From: Bromus sterilis
Lineage: Eukaryota > Streptophyta > Magnoliopsida > Poales > Poaceae
Direction of reading: 5' to 3'
Length of the DNA: 64,000 nucleotides
Assembly: GCA_950022295.1 (NCBI GenBank)
Contig: OX465595.1
Coordinates: 427,608,270 to 427,672,269, forward strand
The translations under genes and the position numbers were made by a program. Shown one piece after another: positions 55,075 to 64,000 of this stretch. The notes below the pieces were generated by a model, which had not been told where the DNA came from, made no database searches, and saw only the letters and a list, made by a program, of their open reading frames with translations. Numbering within the stretch: the stretch's first letter is position 1; the number at the start of each line of letters is the position of its first letter.

Positions 55075-58000
55075 ACATCCCCAAGCTTAATTCCTGCTCG
55101 TCCTCAAGTAGGTAAATGATAATAAACATAATTTCTGAGGTGACATGCTAGCAACCATATAAGAACTTTGAAAAGTAAAGCAATCGAGGTATGTAATTCA
55201 ATTCAAGTCATAACATGCAAGAGTCTATATTAGCATTGAAACAAGCAACGAAAGAACATTAGGTGCAAGAGCTCTCGCTGTCCGTGACTCGAATGTCTCC
55301 AAATGGTGTTTACGTGCAAGAAGGGGGATAGGGAATATGAGAAAAAAAGTATTTTTGTGTTGAGAACTCAATATACTAAAGTTTCACACTTGGTCTTCTT
55401 TGGAATCTTATCTTGACTTGTCCCCAGACAACTAGCCAGGTACAAGTCAATTTGATCCACTCTTTTTTGATATTTTGAGCACTCATGCAATGGATGAGCG
55501 TAAGCACGATAGCTGACACTTAGGATGGCAAAGAGAGAAATATGGTGGAGGAGGAAGACAAAAATGATGAGAAAGGCTCACATCAATGAGGACAATCATA
55601 GGCAAGAAGGCCAAATGATAGGTATTATGTGAGGAGTAGGGATTGCCATGCAACGGATGCACATATGAGCTGAAAAGCTCTCCAATGGAACTAGTGGGGG
55701 TGCATCTAACTTGCTTGCTCATGAAGACCTAGAGCTCGTTTGAGGAGGCTGGTCCTTGGAATATGCAAGTCAAGTTCTATAGTGTGAAGGTCCCCACATA
55801 GCTATATGCATGATCATCTCTATGGAGTACAAAGATAAGAGGGAGTACTAGTGTGGATATTTCAAAAGGATAGTAGTGTTGCCCCTTTCTCTCTTTTTAT
55901 TTCTTTTTCTATTTTTTCTATTTTTTGTATTTTTTGTGACCTCAATGGCTCTTTCTATTTAACTCTCATTTGTCCTCTTCGGGATCTTTTATTTTGTGCA
56001 CTTTGGGATCTTTTCCTCACTTAAGGGCAACACTCTAATTTACAAGAGGGTATAGAAGATCTTTCACACTTTACAAGGTACTCAAATCATAAAGAAGATG
56101 TAGCTATCATGATGTATGCAATGTATGTCGCTGCCAGTGTAGCAGCAACATGTATGACATGAAGATCAAGTCATGGAGAGTCGGAAGTTGCATGGCAATA
56201 TATCTCGGAAAGGCTACGGAAATGCCTTGATAGGTAGGTATGGTGGCTGTTTTGAGGAAAGATATAAGGAGGTTTATGATGACAGAGTGTATCATGCCAA
56301 GGGTTTGGATGTACCGGTGAAGGTGGACGCCAACTCTCGGAGTGAGAAGAAGGCAATGCACGGCACAGGAGAGGCTAGCAAATATGAGGAGGTGGAAGTG
56401 ACAACTTTCAATACTTACATTAGTCCGAAGAACTCATGCACTTATTATCGGTAACTCTCAATCTAATGAGGAGGTTCACAAAGAGAAAAGTACCCCGAGG
56501 AGGAGTGCATGGGGGTTTGGTTATCCTTGCGCATCCTCAACTCATGGTACGTGAGTGTACTCTAATATCTGACCCCTCAGGAGAGTAGTGATCCATCTAG
56601 TAGCTAGAGTTCTCAACTAGTTTTTGTAGGTTTTTGAAAATAAACACAGATTGCCCAAAATACGACACCTATCACTAATAGGCTAGAGCTCTTGACACCA
56701 AAAGTTCAAACATTACTCACATCAATACCTCAAAACTATTGCAAGTTACTACTAAAATTAAATAGCAACCTCAATTACCTACTTCTCAAAACAAGACATA
56801 ACTCAATGCAACAACCAACTCTCTTAACAATATAAACATGAAAACTAAAGAGAGTTCCAGCAATAAACTAAACAAAAGCCAAGGCTCTTGTTAAAAACAA
56901 ACTAAGACTAAAACTAAACATGGCAGTAGCTATGAAAATATAAAGAATACACAACAACAAAAAGATAGGCATGAAGAATCCTATGATTTGTTCTAGATTT
57001 TGAAAGTGAAGCGTGTTTCTCTCCCACACAAAGTAAGATGGGATCTAAGTTGTTATGAACAGCAAGCAAAGCTAAGGAAAACTAAAAATAAAAACTAAGA
57101 GCGAGACGCTCCAAGCATAGCACATAACGAATGAAGTGATAAAAATATAGTGAGACGAAGGACGAACTGATGATTGTTGATGGAGAAGGGGATGCACGGG
57201 GGCATCCCCAAGCTTAGACGTTTGAGTCTCCTTGAATATTTGTTGGGGATGCATGGGGGCATCCCCAAGCTTGAGCGCTTAACACTCCCGAGTCTTCTTT
57301 CATCATCTTCCATCGCACACTTGAAAACTCCCTTCATACATAACTCATCATAAGATGATTAGAGAGGTTAGTACCCTTAATAAATATTTTTTCCCCACTA
57401 GATATAAATATATTCTTGAAGAGCTACTGTTTCTCAAGATTTCCAAAAGGTTTTTGCAAAGAAAAAGCAAGCTTAAGGTTTGCAAAAGTTAGGAGAGAAA
57501 AAACGTGGCAGAATATGTGAAAAACAGAACAACAGGTAGTAAAGAATTTTTTAGGGGTACTTCTGCAACTCAAATCAAAAAACTCAGAACATACAAAAGT
57601 TTCATGATTGTATCGAGCATGTTGTGTAAAAAATTTAGCTCAAAAAGATAAACTGGTGATTTGTTCTGATATTTCCCGTCACGAGGACAGAATCTGTTTT
57701 CTGGACAACATGTCACAACTTTCACTTCCCTTGTCATATGAGGCTATAACTTGGCACAAAGCTTGAAAATAAAGATACAATGATGTTGCTACAGTAGTAA
57801 CAATCATCAAGACCACTAAAAACAGAAGTAAAAACATCTTGGGTTGCCTCCCAATAAGCGCTTTCTTTTACGCCTTTAAGCTTGGCATAAGGCAAAAGAA
57901 GAATCAAGTTTTATCAAGAGAAAGAGAATAGCTAGCCCGTGTAATGGACTCAAAAGGTAACTTGATTTTCTTTCTAGGGAAGTGTTCCATCCCCTTTTTG

Positions 58001-58440
58001 AGAGGGAATTGAAATTTTATATTCCCCTCTTTCATGTCAATGATTGCACCAATGTTGCGGAGAAAAGGACGTCCCAAAATAATTGGACATAAAGGTTCAC
58101 ACTATATATCCATAATAATGAAATCAACGGGAACATAGTTGTCATTGACAATTATAAGAACATCGTCGATCTTCCCCAAAGGTTTCTTTACGGAAGAATC
58201 GACAAGACGAACACCAAAAGAACAAGAATCAAAAGGTTTCAATTCAAACATATCATACATTCTTTTGGGCATGACGGAGGTACTAGCTCCAACGTCACAT
58301 AAAGCATAGCAAGAGAAGTTATTTAATTTATTTTTTATCATAGGGTCCCAACCATCATCTAGCTTCCTAGGTATGAGGCTTCTATCCTAAGCTTCTCCTC
58401 CCTAGCTTTGATGAGAGCATTTGTGATATGCTCCATGAAG
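55075..58440 (-). mobile_element. 5'-truncated internal region of the Gypsy element
   Basis: The internal region runs from the polypurine tract to a protease/gag remnant and then stops at about 58440 in unrelated sequence; no 5' LTR or primer site is present. It shares GGTTGCCTCCCAATAAGCGC (57844) with the element at 25081-29124. Two copies of a hairpin (GGGGATGC...GCATCCCC followed by AAGCTT) lie at 57188-57215 and 57245-57273. Confidence 0.75.
58102..58400 (-). pseudogene. Gypsy aspartic protease fragment
   Basis: The minus frame from about 58365 reads LDDGWDPMIKNKLNNFSCYA, LCDVGASTSVMPKRMYDMFE, LKPFDSCSFGVRLVDSSVKK and LGKIDDVLIIVNDNYVPVDF. ALCDxGASxSVMPKxxYD is the plant Gypsy retropepsin signature; DVGA holds the catalytic Asp. 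Upstream (58440-58370) a shifted frame reads NALIKAREEKLRIEAS, a gag C-terminal type sequence. Reverse transcriptase is absent, so the polyprotein has been deleted through. Confidence 0.8.
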
Positions 58441-58446
58441 GCAAGA

Positions 58447-58760
58447 TTAAGTGTGCTAGTGGCAATTGAACATGCAGAAAAGCATGATGCTAGTCCACTG
58501 AAGAAAACACGCTTGGATCGTCCAGGTAACTAAACTGAAGATTACTATTTAAACTATAGTAGTGTCATATAATATATATATACGTGAAGACGTTGCACCT
58601 TTCGCTGACTTTTCCTTATCTCTTATTCTAGGTGGCGAACATGATTTGATGATAGCCTTGTATAAAGCCGCAACACTGAATTCCAGCATGGATCAGACCA
58701 TAGCACGCTACTTGGAGAATGTTCGTGATGATTTCACCAGCCTTAAACGTAAATCTTAGC
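58447..58760 (+). pseudogene. two exon-like segments, possibly continuing 44946-45762
   Basis: A segment reading VLVAIEHAEKHDASPLKKTR, LDRP ends at CGTCCAG|GTAACT (58525). After TTATTCTAG (58631) the next reads GEHDLMIALYKAATLNSSMD, QTIARYLENVRDDFTSLKRK and a stop at 58757-58759. Splice signals are good. Orientation matches the exon series left of the nested elements. The family was not identified. Confidence 0.35.
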
Positions 58761-59097
58761 TGAAAGAGATAAACAAATATGAAGGACGTAACGGGATCGT
58801 GATGCCCCGATACGATGATTGTGGCTTGAGAGATTTGATGTTCTATGTCCAAACAAATATGAAGCCCTTATTCCTAATGTTATTAATGTTGAAGCTCTTG
58901 CTTGTTGGGACAGAGTAGATCTGGCGTGCAACCTAAACCTACCAAAGGTTATAATAGAAATTGGTAGCCTCGAATTAACTTGTGGAGTAGTAGATACATT
59001 AATATATCGTGCATCATCCCTATGTTGTACCAAATCCAAGATCTTTCTAGGGAGTATACTTAATTTGAGTTCTATAATGTACCAAATCCAAGATCTT
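58761..59097. other. non-coding or UTR-like sequence
   Basis: Contains TGTACCAAATCCAAGATCTT twice (about 59026 and 59078), a small direct duplication. A plus ORF (58819-59133) crosses it without a recognised domain. Confidence 0.4.
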
Positions 59098-59405
59098 ACA
59101 TGGTTGTTTGATTATAAAAAATGGATTGTGTGACCATTTTAGAATCAAATTATTGTCGTTTTATGTTTTTTTGTACAATCATAGCGGGGGATGAGGATCC
59201 CCACCTGAATATGTTACTCAAAGGGTCACGAGGCCGCTGTTACATTGTCGTTTTATGGTCTATGCATGTATCCATGGATGAGTCTTCTGATGTGTGAGCA
59301 TCGAAATCCCCGTATGTTCATGGTGCATCGAGCTATCAATGTGTTGTGAATTAGCCGCATGTGCTTTATTGCTACTACTGGCGTTGCGAGGACGTCACGT
59401 GGTGA
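59098..59405 (+). repeat. tandem unit 1, left part (interrupted by CACTA)
   Basis: Matches 63077-63300. Contains a 92-bp extra piece relative to unit 2, bounded by TTGTCGTTTTATG on both sides (59153-59165 and 59245-59257). Unit 1 resumes at 62879. Confidence 0.75.
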
Positions 59406-60039
59406 CACTAGTAGAAAACAGGGCTTTGGTTCAGGCCTGACCAACCCATTAGTCCCGGTTCAGTTACGAACGGGGACCCATGGCGACATACGTCCCGGTT
59501 CGTGCGCCCAGGGGGCCGACCGAGCCTCGTGGGGCATTGGTCCCGGTTCGTCTGGACCCTTTTGTTCTGGTTCCAGACACGAACCGGGACTAAAGGGTGT
59601 CGCAACCTTTAGTCCCGGTTGGTGTCTTGAACCGGTACTAAAGGTAGGACCTTTAGTCCCGGTTGGAGACACCAACCGGTACTAAAGGTCTGTTTTTTTT
59701 TCTTTTTTCTTTTTCTAAACGAAGAGTTTCTGTTTTTAGATTTTGAATAATTGTTAGAATATTTAGAGTTTTTGAATGATTTTTTTCTTTAGGTCTAAAA
59801 AATTATAAACTTTCTGTTAGTGCCAGTAGTTTTCAAACTTAAATAGTTTAAACTTGAATTATTTTGAAATTTGTGTCAATCACTAGTTTGTGAATAACTT
59901 TAGTTTAAAAATAGAATTTTGAGTGATTATTTTTCATGTTGTTTAATATTAGTAAGTTTTATCAGTATGTTCAATATGGGAATTTTTAGGATATTTTAAA
60001 TAGGTGTTTTAATCAAAACCAGATTTTGTTTAACTCTTT

Positions 60040-61880
60040 ATGAGGGTTTCGAACGAAAACTCATATGTTACAAGACATTTGTTTTTTTTACTTATTTCAA
60101 CTCCAGACTTTTTTTGCATTAACTATGCACCATACAAAGCCACATCCTCAAGTTTCAAACCTTTCTAACTTCATTTGATATTTTTCATGCATTTAATGAT
60201 TGTTTTTGCGCTAAATGACCTCGAAATTGAAAAGGCAGTAGAAATGAACTCTAAAAAGGTGGAAACTTGGCATGGTATCATCATTTCACCTACATAGCAT
60301 GTGCTAAAAAGTTGAGAGGGTTACGGCAAAAAATGGATGCACTTCGTGTACAAATTGGACTATCTCTTTCGAAGTATGAGGATTCCGGACGAAAACCCAT
60401 TTGTTACAAAGGCATTTTTTTAACTTATTCAGCTCCAAACTTTTTTTGCATTCAATATGCATCATTCAAAGCCACATCCTCAAATTTCAACCCTTTCTAA
60501 CTTCATTTGCTATTTTTCATGCATTTTATGATTTTTTTGCGCTAAATGACCATGAAATTGAAAAGCAGTACAAATGAACCCTGAAAAGGTTGAAACTTGG
60601 CATTGTGTCATCATTTCACCCACATAGCATGTGCTAAAAATTTGAGAGGATTATGACAAAAACTATATGTACTTCGTGTACAAACTGGGCCATCTCCTTT
60701 GAAGTATGAGGGTTTTGAAAGAAAACTCATCTGTTATAAAGGCATTTATTTTTTAACTTGTTTTAACTTCAGAATTTTTGTGCATTCAATATGGACCATT
60801 CAAAGCCACATACTCAAATTTCAACCCTTTTTAACTTCATTTGTTATTTTCATGCATTTAATGATTTCTTTGCGCTAAGTGACCCTAAAATTGAAAAGCC
60901 AGTACAAATGAACTCTAAAAATGTTGAAACTTGGCATGGTATCATCATTTCACTCACATAGCACATGCTAAAAAGTTGACAGGATTACGACAAAAACTGG
61001 ATGCACTTCGTGTACAAACTGGACCGTCTCCTTCGAAGTGTGAGGGTTTTGGAAGAAAACTCATATGTTACAAAGATATTTCTTTTTTTAACTTATTTCA
61101 TCTCCAAAAATTTTGTGCATTTAATATGCACCATTCAAAGCCACATCCTCAAATTTCAACACATTCTAACTTCATTTGTTATTTTTCATGCATTTAATGA
61201 TTTTTTTGCGTCAAATGACCATAAAATTGAAAAGGCAGTACAAATAAACTCTAAAAAGGTTGAAACTTGGCATGGTATTATCATTTCACCCACATAGCAT
61301 GTGCTAAAAACTTAAAAGGGTTACGACAAAAATTGGATGCACTTCGTGTAAAAATTGGACCATCTCCTTCGAAGTGTGAGGGTTTCGGACGAAAACTCAT
61401 ATGTTACAAAGGCATTTCTTTTTTCAACTTATTTAACTCAGAATTTTTGTGCATTCAATATGCATCATTCAAAGCCACATCCTCAAATTTCAACCATTTC
61501 TAACTCTATTTGCTATTTTCATGCATTTAATGATTTTTTGCGCTAAATCACCATGAAATTAAAAAGTAGTACAAATAAACTCTGAAAAGGTTGAAAATTG
61601 GCATTGTGTCATCATTTCACCCACATAGCATGTGCTAAAAATTTGAGAGGATTACGATAAAAATGGATGCACTTCGTGTACAAACTGGACCATCTCCTTC
61701 GAAGTATGAGGGTTTTGGAAGAAAATTCATCTGTTATAAAGTCATTTCTTTTTTTAACTTATTTCAACTCCACACTTTTTGTGCATTCAATGTGCACCAT
61801 TCAAAGCCACATCCTCAAATTTTAATCCTTTCTAACTTCATTTGTTAATTTTCATGCATTTAATGTTTTTTTTGCAAAAT
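60040..61880. repeat. 333-bp tandem repeat inside the CACTA element, about 5.5 copies
   Basis: A block marked by GAGGGTTT(C/T)GGA(C/A)GAAAACTCAT recurs at about 60043, 60378, 60708, 61042, 61378 and 61708, spacing 330-336 bp. Each unit also carries GGATGCACTTCGTGTA, CAAAGCCACATCCTCAAATT and TTTCATGCATTTAATGATTT. Similar plus ORFs (MAWYHHFTHIA...) recur in each unit but end in frameshifts, so they are likely not genes. Confidence 0.9.
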
Positions 61881-62404
61881 TAACAAGCATGAATTTTGAC
61901 ATTTTTTACAAAATCTATCTAGAATTTGTAAAATGGTCATAACTTTTGCATACGACCGCCGATGAAAAAGGTTTTTTGTATGAAACAGAAAAACCAAACA
62001 GAAAAAAAGTTATGATGCTTTTAAGATTTGGAGGAAAAATAATTCAAAAAAAGTTGGCATACAAATTTAAAAGGGCACCCATCCACTTACCCATTCATTA
62101 TTCTCCTCAATAAAATAATTCAACAAAAGTTGGGACAGAAATTTAAAATTGAGAAATATGAAATAAGGCTTTTCCGACTACTATTGAGGGAAATATGAAA
62201 AATTTCAAATTTTAGGTTTTGCAAAAAAATATTATTTTTATTTTTATTGAAGATTATTATTATTTCATTACTTTTGTTTATTAAAATAATTATTTTGTAT
62301 TAAAATAATGTAGAAGTGTGACATTGTAATCAAGAGGTTAATAGGATTGATATGATAGTAATAGCAACAACGTGTGCGAGGTGTAGTTGGAAGTGGAGAC
62401 GAAA

Positions 62405-62470
62405 GGAACTCAGAAGTTAAGCGCGCTATTGCTGGAGTAGTGTAAGGATGGGTGACCGATCGGGAAGTTT
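62405..62470 (+). repeat. 5S rRNA-derived segment
   Basis: GGAACTCAGAAGTTAAGCGC, then GGAGTAGTGTAAGGATGGGT, then GACCGATCGGGAAGTTT follows the order of plant 5S rRNA from about position 40 to 110. Box A-like AGTTAAGCGCGC and box C-like GGATGGGTGACC of the internal pol III promoter are kept. The 5' third and the end are missing and the middle is altered, so it is not a functional 5S gene. Confidence 0.75.
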
Positions 62471-62878
62471 GACTACGACTAAGTAATTTGATTAGACATT
62501 AAGGGTAGTTAGAGACTAAACTAGTCAAATAACTCAAATAATAGAAATTGTGAAAATATAAAAAAAGGAGTGAAAAAACTGGTCAAATAATGGAAATAAT
62601 ATAATTTTTGAAAAAATAGAAAAAAGAAAGAGGAAAATATTTGAATGATTTTTTTCCCGTAGAGGCCTTTAGTATCGGTTCGTGTTACCAACCGGGACTA
62701 AAGGTCCTCCGCCCCGGTGCACCACAACAGCCCACATGGAGGACCTTTAGTACCGGTTCGTGGGCAAACCGGGACTAAAGGTTTTGGGCATTAGTAACGA
62801 CCTTTTAGTCCCGGTTCTAAAACTGGTACAAATGGGCCTCTAGAACCGGGACAAATGGGCCTTTTTCTACTAGTGTGA

Positions 62879-63076
62879 TCATGCTAGTCGCGTAGTAGCG
62901 AAGTCCGTTTAGAAAGAATGGCACACTAACAATTCACATGAGTCACGTGGCGACACAGTCCATTCATAAAGAAGATCCGTTAGCACTCCATCTGTTATAA
63001 ATTACATGGCAAGTTAAGTGTTTAGACTATCTTTATTGTGTTGTCAAGCATGATTTTTATATTGATAGTGAGTAAT
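62879..63076 (+). repeat. tandem unit 1, right part
   Basis: Continues unit 1 after the CACTA element: TCATGCTAGTCGCGTAGTAG matches TCATGCTAGTTGTGCAGTAG in unit 2 (63297). Confidence 0.7.
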
Positions 63077-63480
63077 ACATGGTTGTTTGATTCTAAAAAG
63101 TATATTTTGTGTGACCATTTTAGAATCATAGCCTTGTCATTTTATGGTCGATGTGATGTATCCATGCATGAGTCTTCTAATGCATGAGCATTAAAATGTG
63201 CATTCGTTTATGGTGCACAGAGTTGTCGCCGTGTTGTGGAATTAGCCGTGCGCGCTCTATTTCTACTATTGGCGGCACAGGGACATCATGTGGCGATCAT
63301 GCTAGTTGTGCAGTAGCGAAGTTCATTTATAAAAAGGCGCATCGACATTCCACATGAATCACATGGCAACACCGTCCATTCACAAAGAAGATACATTCCA
63401 GCGACGATACAAACATACACTTCATATGCTACCTTACGTGGCATGATAAGTGCTTATGACCAATTTGTTTTTCAGATATA
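63077..63480 (+). repeat. tandem unit 2 (uninterrupted)
   Basis: A direct, diverged copy of 59098-59405 plus 62879-63076, starting ACATGGTTGTTTGATTCTAA. It provides the empty site for the CACTA insertion. No coding function was recognised. Confidence 0.75.
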
Positions 63481-63531
63481 AGTCCACTGTCGAGTCATAA
63501 TTAGGCTCCAACTGGGCCGGGCCATTTTTTC

Positions 63532-63712
63532 CATTAGTTGCAAAGTCACTCCCAACTTGCAATTGGGTCCAACCTTTTTTTTGTCTCAGTTGCAAACACA
63601 CTCTGGATTCGCAACTGGATTCGAGCTTTTGTTCGCCTCAATTGCATGTGCACCGTCGACTCGCAACTATGCCCAAAGTTTTTTGTCCCGGTTGTGAGTC
63701 GATTTGACCATG
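63532..63712. repeat. short degenerate array of the GTTGC/GCAAC minisatellite
   Basis: About 3.5 units of about 52 bp: AGTTGCAAAGTC...CAACTTGCAATTGGGTCC, AGTTGCAAACAC...GATTCGCAACTGGATTCG, AATTGCATGTGC...CGACTCGCAACTATGCCC and GGTTGTGAGTCG. Spacers are T-rich (CTTTTTTTTGTCTC), which is the complement of the A-rich spacers at 6415-8264. Confidence 0.7.
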
Positions 63713-64000
63713 GTTTAAAAAACCAAACCGGCGAGGCTGTCGGTTCAGGTTTTTATCAGTCGGTCCGCCGGTTCATCAGTTCAATTGTCGGTTTATAAGT
63801 AAAAATAATAATATATATTACCAATACTTATCAATAAATAATGCCAAAGGGGACATCTGCGCCCTATAGGGTTTGTCTTTGGATAAAATCAAGAGAAGTT
63901 TTCCCAATTCTATCAAAACCCTAGCAAAAGATAGGTTTTCTTCCTTTTTTTATTATACCCTTAGGTTGTTCAAATTAAAATGAGTCGATTGAGGGGCTTT
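63713..64000. other. no gene recognised
   Basis: Starts with short CGGTTCA/CGGTTTA-like words (63735-63800), then AT-rich sequence to the window end. Confidence 0.4.

Larger units (their letters stand above)
59406..62875. mobile_element. non-autonomous CACTA transposon, 3.47 kb
   Basis: The left end is CACTAGTAGAAAACAGGGC. The reverse complement of the right end is CACTAGTAGAAAAAGGCCC. TGA flanks both sides (59403-59405, 62876-62878), the 3-bp duplication of CACTA elements. Subterminal regions (59450-59690 and 62660-62870) are packed with CCTTTAGTCCCGGTT and its complement AACCGGGACTAAAGG, the expected transposase-binding type of arrangement. The interior holds a 333-bp tandem repeat and a 5S-derived block but no transposase, so it depends on an autonomous relative. 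Confidence 0.92.

Noticed and set aside
60267..61848. Family of small proteins starting MAWYHHF
   Set aside because: They repeat once per 333-bp unit of the CACTA element and diverge by frameshifts, so they follow the DNA repeat.
62405..62470. Functional 5S rRNA gene
   Set aside because: Only about the middle and 3' part is present, with changes between boxes; no T-run terminator in the right place.

Overview
The window looks like a piece of a large, repeat-rich grass genome, most likely Triticeae (wheat, Aegilops or barley). Evidence: Stowaway MITEs with CTCCCTCC termini and TA target duplications; a CACTA element with a CACTAGTAGAAA terminus; minus-strand Gypsy elements whose polypurine tract is AAGCTTGGGGATG; a tRNA-Asp-type primer binding site; and non-LTR retrotransposon (LINE) 3' ends. 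Almost all sequence is mobile-element derived. Only one compact, intact host-type gene stands out: a secreted eight-cysteine peptide at 43343-43693 (minus). Everything else that looks coding is a remnant, a captured exon or a transposon protein.

Layout. (1) 1-977: a MITE and a possible solo LTR. (2) 978-11206: a 10.2 kb unit holding a MITE, an AT-rich/LINE composite module, an F-box fragment fused to a LINE 3' end, a 3.3 kb element with about 50-bp inverted ends that carries a large palindromic minisatellite, and a conserved small ORF. (3) 11207-17570: decayed TE coding pieces, a second composite module, a Harbinger-like element with a broken ORF, a LINE RNase H fragment, a 36-bp palindrome and a CA microsatellite. 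(4) 17571-22057: a 4.5 kb solo LTR with a perfect GTCGA duplication, followed by an LTR end and the 3' end of an unidentified gene. (5) 23667-30671: a minus-strand Gypsy (Athila/Tat-type primer site) with two LTRs, followed unexpectedly by another 131 bp of its own internal sequence. (6) 30669-40800: a second direct copy of the 10.2 kb unit, roughly 1-2% diverged by eye, with its left end fused to that retrotransposon fragment and its right end fused to another composite module. (7) 42271-45762: the cysteine-rich peptide gene and exons of an unidentified plus-strand gene. (8) 45763-53210: a possible minus-strand Helitron carrying exon-like fragments of several host genes, one clearly a membrane-anchored ubiquitin-fold (MUB) protein. 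(9) 53215-58440: a 5'-truncated minus-strand Gypsy element with a protease fragment. (10) 58440-64000: more exon-like pieces, a tandem duplication interrupted by a 3.47 kb CACTA element (TGA target duplication, 333-bp internal tandem repeats, a 5S rRNA-derived block), and a second site of the palindromic minisatellite.

The most interesting structures are the twice-present transposon with a palindromic repeat array, the complex junctions of the duplicated unit, the two independent pol III-type promoter remnants inside TEs (tRNA-like in the solo LTR, 5S-like in the CACTA element), the CACTA insertion with an empty paralogous site a few hundred bases away, and the multi-gene capture region. All statements rest on reading the sequence; family names are given only where a terminus or motif supports them, and divergence figures are hand counts over short stretches.
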